The notes: generated from the sequence alone by a model not told the origin. Positions 1 to 9,733 are shown, numbered from the stretch's first letter. The stretch is DNA of 64,000 nt from Mucilaginibacter celer (GCF_003576455.2 NZ_CP032869.1:6386001-6450000); one strand, 5' to 3'. Numbers and translations: made by a program.

Positions 1-1439
1 TTGCTATCTTTCAATTGGAAACCTATCTGCGATAACCCATCGCGGATCTTATCCGATGTGGCATAATCCTTATTGGCTTTAGCGCCGCTGCGCAGATCAA
101 CAATAAAGTTTAATACTTTGGGCAGATCGTCATTAGCGGCCTGCTCATTTTGTAAACCCAGCACATCAACCACAAAGGTGTTCATCAGCGTAGTTAACTG
201 CTCCAGGTTAGCCGCATCTATTTTCATTTTGCCATCATATACAGAATTTATGATGCGCGATGCCTCAAACAGTTCTGCAATTAATACCGGGCTGTTAAAA
301 TCATCGTTCATAGCGGCGTAGCAGCGTTCCATCAATGGTGCTATTTCAACCTCGGTAGTGGCAGAGGCTTTTAAGCCGTCAGTTAGCAGGGCAAAAGCGT
401 TCATGAGGCGTTTAAAACCTTTTTCGGATGCTTCCATGGCCTCGTTACCAAAATCGAGGGTGCTACGGTAGTGAGCCTGCAGCATAAAGAAACGTACCGT
501 CATGGGGCTGTAGCCTTTATTGAGGATAGAGTTTTCGCCGCTGAAAAGCTCATGGGGCAAAAAGCTGTTCCCTAAAGATTTTGACATTTTTTGCCCGTTT
601 ACCGTAAGCATATTGGTATGTACCCAGTATGTAGCCGGGTTTGTACCACAGCAGGCTACGTTTTGTGCAATCTCGTTGGTGTGGTGCGTAGGCACAAGGT
701 CAAGCCCGCCGCCGTGAATATCAAAATGGCTGCCTAAATATTTCTGGCTCATGGCCGAGCATTCCAAATGCCAGCCCGGAAAACCCACACCCCATGGCGA
801 AGGCCATTTCATCAGGTGCTCGGGTTTGGCTTTTATCCAAAGGGCAAAATCAAGCTTGCCGCGTTTTTCGTCCTGGCCGCCAAGCGTGCGCGTATTGTTC
901 ATCAAATCGTCGAGGTTGCGGCCGCTCAGTATGCCGTAATCCTGGCTTTTGTTATATTTTTCAACATCAAAATAAATAGTGCCATCTACCTCGTAAGCAT
1001 AGCCTTTTTCAAGAATCACCTTTACCATTTCAATTTGCTCAATGATGTGGCCGGTGGCTGTAGGCTCGATACTTGGGGGCAGGTTATTTAAAATGCGCAT
1101 CACATCCCTGAAACCAACAGTGTATTTTTGTACAATTTCCATAGGCTCAAGCTGTGCCAGCTTGGCTTTTTTGGCAATTTTATCTTCGCCCTCGTCTCCG
1201 GCATCACCTTCCAGGTGACCGGCATCGGTTACATTGCGCACGTAACGTACCTTATAGCCAATGGCGGTAAGGTATCTGAACATTAAATCGAAAGATATAT
1301 AGGTACGGCAGTTGCCTAAATGAACATCGCTATAAACAGTAGGGCCGCAAACATACATGCCAACATGTGGCGCGTTAAGCGGTTTAAATAATTCTTTTTT
1401 ACGGGATAAAGTATTGTAAACAAACAAATTTTGTTGCAT
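1..1439 (-). CDS. cysS: Cysteine--tRNA ligase (partial, C-terminal end outside window)
   Basis: Charges tRNA-Cys with cysteine in the cytosol. The reading frame starts at the ATG whose first base is 1439 and stays open to the left edge, giving about 479 codons; only the extreme C-terminus is missing. Visible class I synthetase signatures are CGPTVY near residue 31 with the zinc-binding Cys, an HLGN form of the HIGH motif near residue 40, the GWHLECS segment with the second zinc Cys, HTNE zinc ligands, and KMSKS near residue 285. The order and spacing match CysRS. A gap of 78 bp separates it from the next gene upstream. Confidence 0.97.
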   Translation of the reverse strand, partial: MQQNLFVYNTLSRKKELFKPLNAPHVGMYVCGPTVYSDVHLGNCRTYISFDLMFRYLTAIGYKVRYVRNVTDAGHLEGDAGDEGEDKIAKKAKLAQLEPMEIVQKYTVGFRDVMRILNNLPPSIEPTATGHIIEQIEMVKVILEKGYAYEVDGTIYFDVEKYNKSQDYGILSGRNLDDLMNNTRTLGGQDEKRGKLDFALWIKAKPEHLMKWPSPWGVGFPGWHLECSAMSQKYLGSHFDIHGGGLDLVPTHHTNEIAQNVACCGTNPATYWVHTNMLTVNGQKMSKSLGNSFLPHELFSGENSILNKGYSPMTVRFFMLQAHYRSTLDFGNEAMEASEKGFKRLMNAFALLTDGLKASATTEVEIAPLMERCYAAMNDDFNSPVLIAELFEASRIINSVYDGKMKIDAANLEQLTTLMNTFVVDVLGLQNEQAANDDLPKVLNFIVDLRSGAKANKDYATSDKIRDGLSQIGFQLKDS

Positions 1440-1517
1440 GGCGCAAACTTACGATTTTTTCAAATTTAAGCTAATGCCCGGTATTGCCGCTATATATTTT
1501 TACAAACGCGAGGCAAT

Positions 1518-2627
1518 TTAATTGAGGGTGAGATCGCTGCGAAGAGGGTAGTGGTCTGAAAGCTTTTTTTCGATCACCTTATAACTCAGCGTTTCAAACT
1601 GGGGGCTGGTCATGATGTAATCAATTTGGTAGTTAGGGAAATCGCCGTTATAGGTACGCCCCAGGCCCGACCCTTTTTCCCTGAACGTATTGGTAAGGCC
1701 TTTTGCCATCTGGTTAACCGCAAAGGATGAGGGGGTATCATTAAAATCGCCGGCAATAATATAGGGGTAGGGGCATTGTGCAGCGTGAGCCTTAATTTTA
1801 AACACCTGCTCGCTGCGCTTCATAAATGCCAGCTTAAGCTTGCTGCCCAGTTTTTTGGTAGCCTCCAAATCGGTTTTGCCTTTTTTTGATACGCTATCGA
1901 GGTATTTATAATCCTCCGGGTTAAAGTTGATGGATTGCAGGTGAATGGCATAGTACCTGAACATTTTGGTGCCTTTTTTAACATCAACATAAAGGCATTG
2001 ATTGCCCGAACCCCGTTCGTCTGACAGGTGGATGAGGCCATGGTTAACAATTGGGTATTTTGAAAAAATGGCCATGCCAATAGCCTCGAGGTAATTAAAG
2101 TTAAAAGGCTCAAAATAAAAGTAAGTTGTACCCAATACCCTGCAAATCGAGTCGCGCATTTCGTACTGGCCTTTATTGCGGGTAAAAAACTCTTCAAAAC
2201 CAATTACATCGGGCTGCTCCTGGTTAATTAATTCAAGTATCTCGTGCTTGGTTGAAATATCATTTACAAAGCCAAAGTGTTTAAAATTATGCACATTGTA
2301 GGTCATAGCCCTGATTACATCAAGCCCGGGAGCTTTGCTGAAACCCGAACTAAACCTGAAGCCGATATTGTTGGTAAGCACCGTCCATCCCACCAAAATA
2401 CTTACAAGCGAAAATAAAAACTGCCAGCGTTTGCGCAGCAGCCAATATAGCATCATAATGATATTACAAAGCAATAAAGGGGGGTAACCCAGCCCGAAAA
2501 AGGCGATAAGCCAGGCCTTACGCGGATCGACATAAGGCGCCAGGTAACTGATAAGCAAAGCCACGCAAAAAAACAGGTTGATCCATAACAGGATCCTGCC
2601 GAATATGCCTTGCCTTTTTTTTATCAT
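1518..2627 (-). CDS. Endonuclease/exonuclease/phosphatase family membrane protein
   Basis: 369 residues. The first ~110 residues hold three hydrophobic membrane segments. The rest is a DNase I-like metal-dependent phosphoesterase domain: TYNVHNF, IGFEEF, AIHLQS, the GDFND active-site motif, IDYIMTS and a C-terminal SDHYPL motif with the catalytic His. The substrate cannot be read from sequence; related Bacteroidota proteins are annotated only as EEP-family. The ATG directly follows the stop codon of the rhomboid gene upstream (TAA then ATG with no gap), so the two are probably translationally coupled and share an operon with mutL. Confidence 0.9.
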   Translation of the reverse strand: MIKKRQGIFGRILLWINLFFCVALLISYLAPYVDPRKAWLIAFFGLGYPPLLLCNIIMMLYWLLRKRWQFLFSLVSILVGWTVLTNNIGFRFSSGFSKAPGLDVIRAMTYNVHNFKHFGFVNDISTKHEILELINQEQPDVIGFEEFFTRNKGQYEMRDSICRVLGTTYFYFEPFNFNYLEAIGMAIFSKYPIVNHGLIHLSDERGSGNQCLYVDVKKGTKMFRYYAIHLQSINFNPEDYKYLDSVSKKGKTDLEATKKLGSKLKLAFMKRSEQVFKIKAHAAQCPYPYIIAGDFNDTPSSFAVNQMAKGLTNTFREKGSGLGRTYNGDFPNYQIDYIMTSPQFETLSYKVIEKKLSDHYPLRSDLTLN

Positions 2628-3500
2628 TTAATCCTGTTTACTTGCTCGTTTAAGGGTTTCACGTTCCTGCTTGCTCAGGCTGTTATAGCCCGATTGCGAG
2701 ATTTTATCCAAAATGCGGTCGATCTCGTCCTGGCGAGGGTAATCGGCCGGATTTTTACCCACGTTGTTTGATACCACTTTTAGTTTGGGTTTCGGTTTAA
2801 ATAGCTTGGCTATGCTGCCTACCCAATCATTTCCCTTTTGTAATTGTTTGATGTAGATAAAGCCCATTAAAGCACCGCCGAGGTGGGCAATTTCGCCGCC
2901 GGCATTGCCGCTGGCTATTCCTAAAAAGTCTAATACTAAAATAACAAAAACCAGCCATTTAAGCTTAACAGGGCCAAACAATATTAGCGATATGGTATAA
3001 TCGGGCAGCAGAGTGGCCGTTGCTACTACAATAGCCATCACACTGGCAGAAGCACCTACAATAGTACTGCCTCGCGCAGCATTGATACTTGTAAAACCAG
3101 GCAGTAAATTAAACGCAAGCACATAAAACAGGGCTCCTGCGAGTCCCCCCATTAAATAGAGGCCGATAGTGCGCTTATTGCCCAAATATTCTTCAAATAT
3201 CTGCCCCATCCAATACAGCCAAAGCATATTAAATAAAATATGCAGCACTCCGGCGTGCATAAACATGTAGGTTAAAGGCGTCCAGAAGTGTTTAAGTAAT
3301 GTTGGCAAATGGGCCGACATTCTCAGGTATTCATCTGTAAATTGAAGGATCTTGCCATCGCCAAAATGAGTTAGAACCTGCTCAATAACTGCCGAGATGT
3401 TGATAGCCAAAAAAACAATAACATTAATGCTGATTAGCAACCTGATGTTATTACCTGAGCGTAATATTTTGTGCTGGATATTTTGCCAAAGAGTGCTCAT
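2628..3500 (-). CDS. Rhomboid family intramembrane serine protease
   Basis: 290 residues with six or more hydrophobic segments. The catalytic Ser lies in a GASAS motif, where the usual family motif is GxSG, so the residue after Ser is Ala rather than Gly. The catalytic His is in AHLGGALMGF. The HAGVLHILFNMLWLYW segment matches the conserved loop and second transmembrane helix of rhomboids. A cytoplasmic C-terminal tail of ~60 charged residues follows. Such enzymes cleave transmembrane helices of other proteins; the substrate here is unknown. It is the second of two adjacent rhomboid genes, 32 bp downstream of the first. Confidence 0.93.
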   Translation of the reverse strand: MSTLWQNIQHKILRSGNNIRLLISINVIVFLAINISAVIEQVLTHFGDGKILQFTDEYLRMSAHLPTLLKHFWTPLTYMFMHAGVLHILFNMLWLYWMGQIFEEYLGNKRTIGLYLMGGLAGALFYVLAFNLLPGFTSINAARGSTIVGASASVMAIVVATATLLPDYTISLILFGPVKLKWLVFVILVLDFLGIASGNAGGEIAHLGGALMGFIYIKQLQKGNDWVGSIAKLFKPKPKLKVVSNNVGKNPADYPRQDEIDRILDKISQSGYNSLSKQERETLKRASKQD

Positions 3501-3532
3501 AATAAAGTTATATTACATGATAACTAATGTAA

Positions 3533-4276
3533 TTAATAAAAATTGTTTGGCCTTTGCAAACGCCATATTTTAATCATTAAAAAGCCCACAAGCGCCCCGC
3601 CAAGGTGGGCATAGTGCGCTACCGAATCGCCTTCCATTGGGTTTAAACCCATATACAATTCAAACACTATATACGCCGGGATAATGTATTTGGCTTTAAC
3701 CGGTACAGGAATAAATAATACCATCATCTCGAGGTTAGGGTACAGCATTCCAAAGCCTACCAGTAAACCAAAAATGGCCCCCGACGCACCTACTATAGGT
3801 ACATTGTATATGGAATACAACTTTACTCCCAACATACCGTAAGGCGCAAAAGCCGAAAAATCCTGCGGATCGGCGCTTACATTGCTCAATGTAAAACCGC
3901 CGGTAATGGCATGCACCTCGTAGGCCTGTACCAGCATCTGGCAAAGCATAGCGCCTATACCGCAGATAAAGTAAAAGTTAAAAAACTTTTTTGATCCCAG
4001 GGTTTGCTCCAATATCGGCCCGAACGAAAAAAGGGCGAACATGTTAAAAATAATATGGGCAGGCTGATGATAATCGGCATGCAAAAACATGTAGCTGATA
4101 AACGACCAGAGGTGGAAGTTTGGAGCATTAAAGTAATAGCCGCCAAGCCATTTATACAGGTTAATATTAACCAGCTCCATGGTATTTACCCCAATAAATA
4201 GGATAATATTAATAATCAGCAGGTTTTTAACAACGGGCGTGATATTGGCAAAAGGCGATTGATTGTATCCGTTCAT
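3533..4276 (-). CDS. Rhomboid family intramembrane serine protease
   Basis: 247 residues with about six membrane helices. It carries the full rhomboid signature: HIIFNMFALFSFG, the catalytic GASGAIFG, and AHLGGALVGF with the catalytic His. Compared with the next gene it has the canonical GxSG motif and lacks the long C-terminal tail, so the pair are diverged paralogues rather than a recent duplication. It starts 20 bp downstream of mutL and is very likely in the same transcript. Confidence 0.94.
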   Translation of the reverse strand: MNGYNQSPFANITPVVKNLLIINIILFIGVNTMELVNINLYKWLGGYYFNAPNFHLWSFISYMFLHADYHQPAHIIFNMFALFSFGPILEQTLGSKKFFNFYFICGIGAMLCQMLVQAYEVHAITGGFTLSNVSADPQDFSAFAPYGMLGVKLYSIYNVPIVGASGAIFGLLVGFGMLYPNLEMMVLFIPVPVKAKYIIPAYIVFELYMGLNPMEGDSVAHYAHLGGALVGFLMIKIWRLQRPNNFY

Positions 4277-4296
4277 ATATAAATTTAGCCACAGGG

Positions 4297-6162
4297 CTAT
4301 TTTTCAAAGCGTTCCATTAATTCATTCATGGTGAAGGTACTGATTACAGGCTTACCATTCAGCGCCTGGTTGGGTGATTGGCAGGCAAAAAGCTGATCAA
4401 TCAACTGGTTCATTTCTTCCAGCGATAATTTGGTACCCGTTTTAATGGCTCCGTTGCGGGCCAGCGAGCGGGCAAGGTTATCACGTTTATCTAATTTAAG
4501 GATGGCCATATTGTTTTTAAAACCTTCCAATAAATGTTCTAAAAGTTCATGTTCACCTACGTTATTCAGTTCGGCGGGGATTCCTTCAACAACAACTGTA
4601 TTTTTACCAAACTCGCGGATATCAAAACCCAACGCGCGGATATCCGGCAATAACTCTCTCAATAACTCAAAATCGCTGCCGTTTAGTGTTACCGACTGCG
4701 GGAATAAACTTTGCTGGCTTACCCCCGAATGGTTTTGCAATTGTTGCAAAAACCGTTCGTACAAAATGCGTTCGTGTGCCGTCTGCTGGTTAATCAACAT
4801 AAAGCCCGATTTAATTTGCGACAGGATAAACCGGTTATGGATCTGGAACAACTGCGCCTCGCTTGGTTTACTTACCTCCTGCTCCTCAACCGCAATGGTT
4901 TTTTCTTCATGAATTTCATGCTGAAAAAGTGTTTCTTTTTTGCTGATCTCGTACAGTGTATCCCAGTTTTGCGGGATTGATTCCTTACGATACCCTCCTC
5001 CGGATGATTCCCTTAAAAAAGGATGTTCCTGCCGGGGCTTGTCTTCGGTGGTGGCAAAAGGGTTAAAGTTGGGGTTGAATGATATGGTAGGCGCAATGAT
5101 CTCCTCAAATGGTTTTGGTGTAATGAGGTGTTCGATGCTGTTTTCCTGGTCGAAATCTAAAGTAGGCGTTATGTTGTACTTACCTAACGCACGTTTTACT
5201 GCAGAGCGGATGATGGCATAAATGGCCTTTTCGTCCTGGTACTTGATCTCGGTTTTGGTGGGGTGTACGTTGATATCAATTTTTGATGGATCGATATCAA
5301 TGAAGAGCACATAAAACGGGAAGCAATCATCAGGTAACAACTCCTCAAATGCCGTGGTTACCGCATGGTTAAGGTAACTATCCCTGATAAAGCGGTTATT
5401 TACAAAAAAGAACTGCTCGCCGCGGGTTTTACGGGCAAACTCGGGCTTACCTACAAAGCCGCGTAGTTTTATAATAGTTGTATCTTCTTCAACCGGAACC
5501 AAACGCTGGTTATAATTAGCGCCAAACAGATGTACAATACGCTGTTTAAGCGCTGTTGCAGGCAGGTGATATACCTCCTGGCTATCATGATGCAGCGTGA
5601 AAAAGATCTGCGGATGTGCCAAAGCCACTCGCTGAAACTCGTCAATAATATGACGCATCTCTACCGGGTTGCTTTTTAAAAAGTTACGGCGGGCGGGGGT
5701 ATTATAAAACAGGTTTTTTACAGCGATTGATGTGCCGGTTGGGGCCGAGCACGGCTCCTGGCTGATCACTTCCGAACCTTCGATAGTGATGCAGGTACCC
5801 AGTTCATCTTCATGGCGGCGGGTTTTCAGCTCAACCTGGGCAATAGCCGCTATAGAAGCCATAGCCTCGCCCCTGAAACCCATGGTGCGGATGGCAAACA
5901 GATCATCAGCCTTGCGTATTTTAGAGGTGGCATGGCGCTCAAAGCACATCCGGGCATCGGTAAGGCTCATTCCGCAGCCATTATCAATAACCTGGATCAG
6001 CGCTTTACCGGCATCTTTAACAATCAGCTGGATTTTATCGGCCCCGGCATCAATAGCATTTTCCACCAACTCTTTTACCGCCGACGCCGGTCGCTGAACT
6101 ACTTCGCCCGCGGCAATCTGGTTGGCAACGGCATCCGGTAAAAGCTGTATAATATCTGACAT
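4297..6162 (-). CDS. mutL: DNA mismatch repair protein MutL
   Basis: 621 residues, the usual length. The N-terminal GHKL ATPase has ELVENAIDAGA, DNGCGM and TMGFRGEA, followed by the transducer domain with a DINVHPTK segment. A poorly conserved linker (about residues 345-430) leads to the C-terminal dimerisation domain. MutL couples MutS mismatch recognition to strand removal. The C-terminal endonuclease motif DQHA(X)2E(X)4E of nicking MutL proteins reads NQQTAHERILYE here, so two metal-binding positions (Asp and His) are replaced, although both Glu are kept; see findings. It is first in a minus-strand run with two rhomboids and an EEP protein. Confidence 0.97.
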   Translation of the reverse strand: MSDIIQLLPDAVANQIAAGEVVQRPASAVKELVENAIDAGADKIQLIVKDAGKALIQVIDNGCGMSLTDARMCFERHATSKIRKADDLFAIRTMGFRGEAMASIAAIAQVELKTRRHEDELGTCITIEGSEVISQEPCSAPTGTSIAVKNLFYNTPARRNFLKSNPVEMRHIIDEFQRVALAHPQIFFTLHHDSQEVYHLPATALKQRIVHLFGANYNQRLVPVEEDTTIIKLRGFVGKPEFARKTRGEQFFFVNNRFIRDSYLNHAVTTAFEELLPDDCFPFYVLFIDIDPSKIDINVHPTKTEIKYQDEKAIYAIIRSAVKRALGKYNITPTLDFDQENSIEHLITPKPFEEIIAPTISFNPNFNPFATTEDKPRQEHPFLRESSGGGYRKESIPQNWDTLYEISKKETLFQHEIHEEKTIAVEEQEVSKPSEAQLFQIHNRFILSQIKSGFMLINQQTAHERILYERFLQQLQNHSGVSQQSLFPQSVTLNGSDFELLRELLPDIRALGFDIREFGKNTVVVEGIPAELNNVGEHELLEHLLEGFKNNMAILKLDKRDNLARSLARNGAIKTGTKLSLEEMNQLIDQLFACQSPNQALNGKPVISTFTMNELMERFEK

Positions 6163-6244
6163 CTAAAATAATTTCCCTTCAATTTCTATTTCGATGCTAA
6201 ATTAAATATTTGATGGCATAACTTTATGATTAGATAGTTGTATA

Positions 6245-6252
6245 TACATTTG
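6245..6252 (+). promoter_or_regulatory. Possible -7 promoter element for the amidohydrolase gene
   Basis: TACATTTG matches the Bacteroidota -7 consensus TAnnTTTG, 40 bp before the ATG at 6293. No TTG lies at the ideal distance upstream, so only half of the promoter is supported. Confidence 0.35.
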
Positions 6253-6292
6253 CAGCTTGATACAATTACAATAAATATACAATTGCTTTAAT

Positions 6293-7924
6293 ATGAAGAG
6301 ACTATTGCCCGCGCTGCTTTTACTGGCGGCTGCCTGCAAACAAAAAGAATACAATGCCGATATGCTGGTGAAAAACGCAGTTGTTTACACCGTTGACAGT
6401 AATTTTACAACAGCCAGTGCATTTGTGGTGAGCGGAGGAAAAATACTTGCAGTAGGAAGCGCCGATAGTTTGGAACAAAAATACAATGCCCGCGAAGTGA
6501 TTGACGCACAAGGCGCTGCTGTATACCCGGGCTTTATTGATGCTCATGCACATTTTTACGAGTATGGCATGGGCTTGCAGCAGGTTAGCCTGGTAGGTAC
6601 GCAAAGCTGGCCCGAGATAGTAGATTCGGTAAAGGTTTATGCCGAGCGTAATACTGACGGCTGGATTATAGGCAACGGCTGGGACCAGAACGACTGGGCC
6701 GACAAACATTTTCCGGATAAAGCCAAGCTCGATTCGTTGTTCCCGATGCGCCCGGTGCTGCTGAGCCGGGTTGACGGGCATGCCGCTATAGCTAACCAGG
6801 CAGCTTTAAACATTGCCGGTGTTAAACCGGGGCAAACCATTGTTGGCGGCGAAATTGAAACCCGCAACGGCAAACTTACCGGCGTACTGGTTGATAATGC
6901 GGTAGGCATTGTAACCCGCAAAATACCTGAACCAACATCGGCAATGGTTGATACGGCTTTACTTTCGGCACAAAAAAACTGTTTTGCGGCCGGGCTTACT
7001 ACGGTTGATGACTGCGGTTTGCCATACACCATGGTAAACATTATTAACGAGCTGCAACATAAAGGCGACCTGAAAATGCGCATGTATGTAATGCTTGCCG
7101 ACAGACCCGAAAACTATGAATACCTGTTTAAAAAAGGTGCAATTAAAACGCCGGGACTCAACGTGCGGTCATTTAAAGTTTATGCTGATGGTGCGCTGGG
7201 CTCAAGAGGTGCCTGCCTGCTAAAACCTTATGCCGATTCGGCCAAATGGAGCGGGTTTTTATTGAGTAACCCTAAACATTTTGAAGAGATAGCACCAAAA
7301 ATTGCCGCTCATGGTTTCCAGATGTGTACTCATGCCATCGGCGATTCGGCAGTGCGCACCATGCTTAAAATTTATGCCGCCAACCTAAAGGGTAAAAATG
7401 ATTTACGCTGGCGGATAGAGCACTCGCAGATTGTATCGCCCCAAGATGTGGCTATGTTTGGCAAATACAGCGTGATCCCATCGGTGCAGCCAACCCATGC
7501 CACATCAGATATGTACTGGGCAGGCAAGCGTTTAGGTAAAGAGCGCCTCAAAACCGCCTATGCTTACAAACAATTGCTTGATCAGAACGGTTGGATCCCT
7601 TTGGGTACCGATTTTCCGGTTGAAAACATTAACCCGCTTTACACGTTTTATGCAGCGGTTGAACGTAAGGATTTGAAAGGTTTCCCTGCCGCGGGCTTCC
7701 AGAAAGAAAACGCCCTGAGCCGCATTGAGGCGCTTAAAGGCATGACCATCTGGGCGGCCAAAGCCAATTTTGAAGAAAAAGAGAAAGGCAGCATCGAGCC
7801 CGGCAAATACGCCGATTTTGTGATACTGGATAAAGATATCATGAAAGTAAAAGGCAGCGAATTACCAACAACCAAAGTAACCAAAACCTATATAAACGGA
7901 GTTAAAGTATATGATAAAAAATAA
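6293..7924 (+). CDS. Amidohydrolase family lipoprotein (YtcJ-like)
   Basis: 543 residues. A short signal peptide ends in LLAAAC, a lipobox, so the mature protein is probably lipid-anchored in the envelope. The fold is that of metal-dependent amidohydrolases: HAHF at the first beta strand, a long insertion, HAIGDS and RIEHSQ with further metal ligands, and GTDFPVEN with the catalytic Asp. The family hydrolyses amide, imide or similar bonds and the exact substrate is unknown. The downstream serine hydrolase gene starts 14 bp before this one ends, which implies translational coupling and a shared function, perhaps amide or peptide catabolism. Confidence 0.92.
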   Translation: MKRLLPALLLLAAACKQKEYNADMLVKNAVVYTVDSNFTTASAFVVSGGKILAVGSADSLEQKYNAREVIDAQGAAVYPGFIDAHAHFYEYGMGLQQVSLVGTQSWPEIVDSVKVYAERNTDGWIIGNGWDQNDWADKHFPDKAKLDSLFPMRPVLLSRVDGHAAIANQAALNIAGVKPGQTIVGGEIETRNGKLTGVLVDNAVGIVTRKIPEPTSAMVDTALLSAQKNCFAAGLTTVDDCGLPYTMVNIINELQHKGDLKMRMYVMLADRPENYEYLFKKGAIKTPGLNVRSFKVYADGALGSRGACLLKPYADSAKWSGFLLSNPKHFEEIAPKIAAHGFQMCTHAIGDSAVRTMLKIYAANLKGKNDLRWRIEHSQIVSPQDVAMFGKYSVIPSVQPTHATSDMYWAGKRLGKERLKTAYAYKQLLDQNGWIPLGTDFPVENINPLYTFYAAVERKDLKGFPAAGFQKENALSRIEALKGMTIWAAKANFEEKEKGSIEPGKYADFVILDKDIMKVKGSELPTTKVTKTYINGVKVYDKK

Positions 7925-9731
7925 GTGGTACCAGGTTTTTTTAGTATTATCGGGCTTTGCATTATTTAATACCGCCTGCGCACAAAACCCGCCGATGCTT
8001 ACAGGCCAGGCCTTTATTGCCGAAGAAAGGTTGGTTGGCAACTCAACCGTGCTGCTTAATAATGCTTCATACCTGATTCCGCTGCAAAAGCTGGACGAAC
8101 TGAAAATTGCAAGTGTACATTTCAGTAATCAGTATGCAACTGTTTTTGATAGCCTGCTTACCAAATACAACAAGGTTACTTTGTTTGATGGCAACAGCTA
8201 CAGCGGTAATAAAACGCTGGCTAACCTCACCTCCGATCTTAAATTTTACAACACCATTATTGTACAGGTTAACGATGCCGACCTGAATAATGCCGATGTG
8301 CTGGATTTTATCAGCAGTAATCAAAAAAATAAAAACGTAATTGTGGCAGCCTTTGGCAACGGGGCCGTTCTGGGTAAATTGGACGCTATTACCGCGCCGG
8401 TAATATGGACGGAACGCGTATCGCAGGTATCGGCCATGTACAGCGCCGAGGCTATTTTTGGCGGCATTGCCATCACCCAAAAGCTTACCAAAACCTACAG
8501 TAATGTTTATAAAGCAGGGATGGGTTTTGTTACCGAAAAAACAAGGCTGCAATACACCGTGCCCGAAGAAGCCGGTATTAACGCAGCCAATTTGCAGAGC
8601 ATTGATAAAATAGCCCAGGAAGCCATGCGCGAGCATGCCACCCCCGGCTGCGTAGTGCTGGTTGCTAAAGATGGTAAGGTAATATTTAACAAAGCCTACG
8701 GCTACCACACCTATGATAATGTAATACCCGATAAACTTACCGATATTTTTGACGTAGCCTCCATGACCAAGGTATCGGCCACTACGATGGAAGCTATGCA
8801 GCTAACGAATCAGGGTAAACTAAGCCTTGAAAAAACCTTGGGGGATTATATCCCATTGGCCCGCAAAAGCAATAAAAACGATATCCAGATTAAAGAAGTG
8901 CTGATGCACCAGGCTGGTTTGATACCCGATATTCAATCCTTCGAAAAAGTAAAACCGGCAGATCATAGCACCGATTCATCCGCAGCCTATCCAACCAAGG
9001 TATCTGATCATTATTACCTGCGAAAGGATTATTATAAAGATGTAATGCTGCCCGATATGCTTAACTCGCCATTAAAAACCCGCGGACAATATGTTTACAG
9101 CGATGTAAGCATGCTGTTTATGCAGGAGGTGGTTGAAAACATTACCGCGGTGCCGTTAAACAAATACGTGCAGGAACATTTTTATAACCCGCTGGGGATG
9201 CAGACTGCGGGATTTTTACCACTTTACCGCTTTCGTCCCGATCAAATTGTCCCTACCGAAAATGACAGGGAATACCGTGGTTCATTACTGGATGGTTATG
9301 TGCATGACCCCACGGCGGCCCTTGTTGGCGGAGTAGCCGGGCATGCCGGTTTATTTGCCAGCGCTAATGATATTGCCATACTTTACCAAATGATGCTGAA
9401 CCGCGGCAGCTACGGTGGCTACCAGTATATTAAACCCGAAGTGGTTGACCTGTTCACGTCCAAACAATCGCCGGTAAGCCGCAGAGGTTTGGGTTTTGAC
9501 CGCTGGGATCCGATTGCCGAGCGGCACTACCCATCCAAACTGGCATCAGATCAGGCTTATGGTCATACCGGTTTTACAGGTACCTGTATCTGGGTCGATC
9601 CGAAGTATAACCTGGTTTATGTATTCCTATCCAACAGGGTACACCCATCGGTGGCCAGCAAATTGCTGAGTTTGAATATCAGGCCGAGGATTCAGGATGT
9701 GGTTTATGAGGCGATAGCGAAGGGGCTTTAG
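7911..9731 (+). CDS. Serine hydrolase with GH3 C-terminal-like and beta-lactamase domains
   Basis: 606 residues with a signal peptide ending near ACAQ. Residues ~15-205 resemble the C-terminal (Rossmann-like) domain of GH3 glycosidases: an LLNNASYLIPL segment like the family's LLKN..LLPL, then a KNVIVAAFGNG strand. Residues ~215-600 are a class C beta-lactamase/penicillin-binding-like hydrolase with SMTK (SxxK nucleophile), a YSD triad position and a HTGFTG motif. Larger Bacteroidota homologues carry a GH3 catalytic domain at the N-terminus; it is absent here and no trace precedes the start. Probable periplasmic peptidase or esterase. It overlaps the amidohydrolase gene by 14 bp. Confidence 0.88.
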   Translation: MIKNKWYQVFLVLSGFALFNTACAQNPPMLTGQAFIAEERLVGNSTVLLNNASYLIPLQKLDELKIASVHFSNQYATVFDSLLTKYNKVTLFDGNSYSGNKTLANLTSDLKFYNTIIVQVNDADLNNADVLDFISSNQKNKNVIVAAFGNGAVLGKLDAITAPVIWTERVSQVSAMYSAEAIFGGIAITQKLTKTYSNVYKAGMGFVTEKTRLQYTVPEEAGINAANLQSIDKIAQEAMREHATPGCVVLVAKDGKVIFNKAYGYHTYDNVIPDKLTDIFDVASMTKVSATTMEAMQLTNQGKLSLEKTLGDYIPLARKSNKNDIQIKEVLMHQAGLIPDIQSFEKVKPADHSTDSSAAYPTKVSDHYYLRKDYYKDVMLPDMLNSPLKTRGQYVYSDVSMLFMQEVVENITAVPLNKYVQEHFYNPLGMQTAGFLPLYRFRPDQIVPTENDREYRGSLLDGYVHDPTAALVGGVAGHAGLFASANDIAILYQMMLNRGSYGGYQYIKPEVVDLFTSKQSPVSRRGLGFDRWDPIAERHYPSKLASDQAYGHTGFTGTCIWVDPKYNLVYVFLSNRVHPSVASKLLSLNIRPRIQDVVYEAIAKGL

Positions 9732-9733
9732 TT

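Noticed and set aside
8067..8708. 213-codon antisense frame within the serine hydrolase gene
   Set aside because: It lies wholly within a well-supported gene and its product has no recognisable motif.
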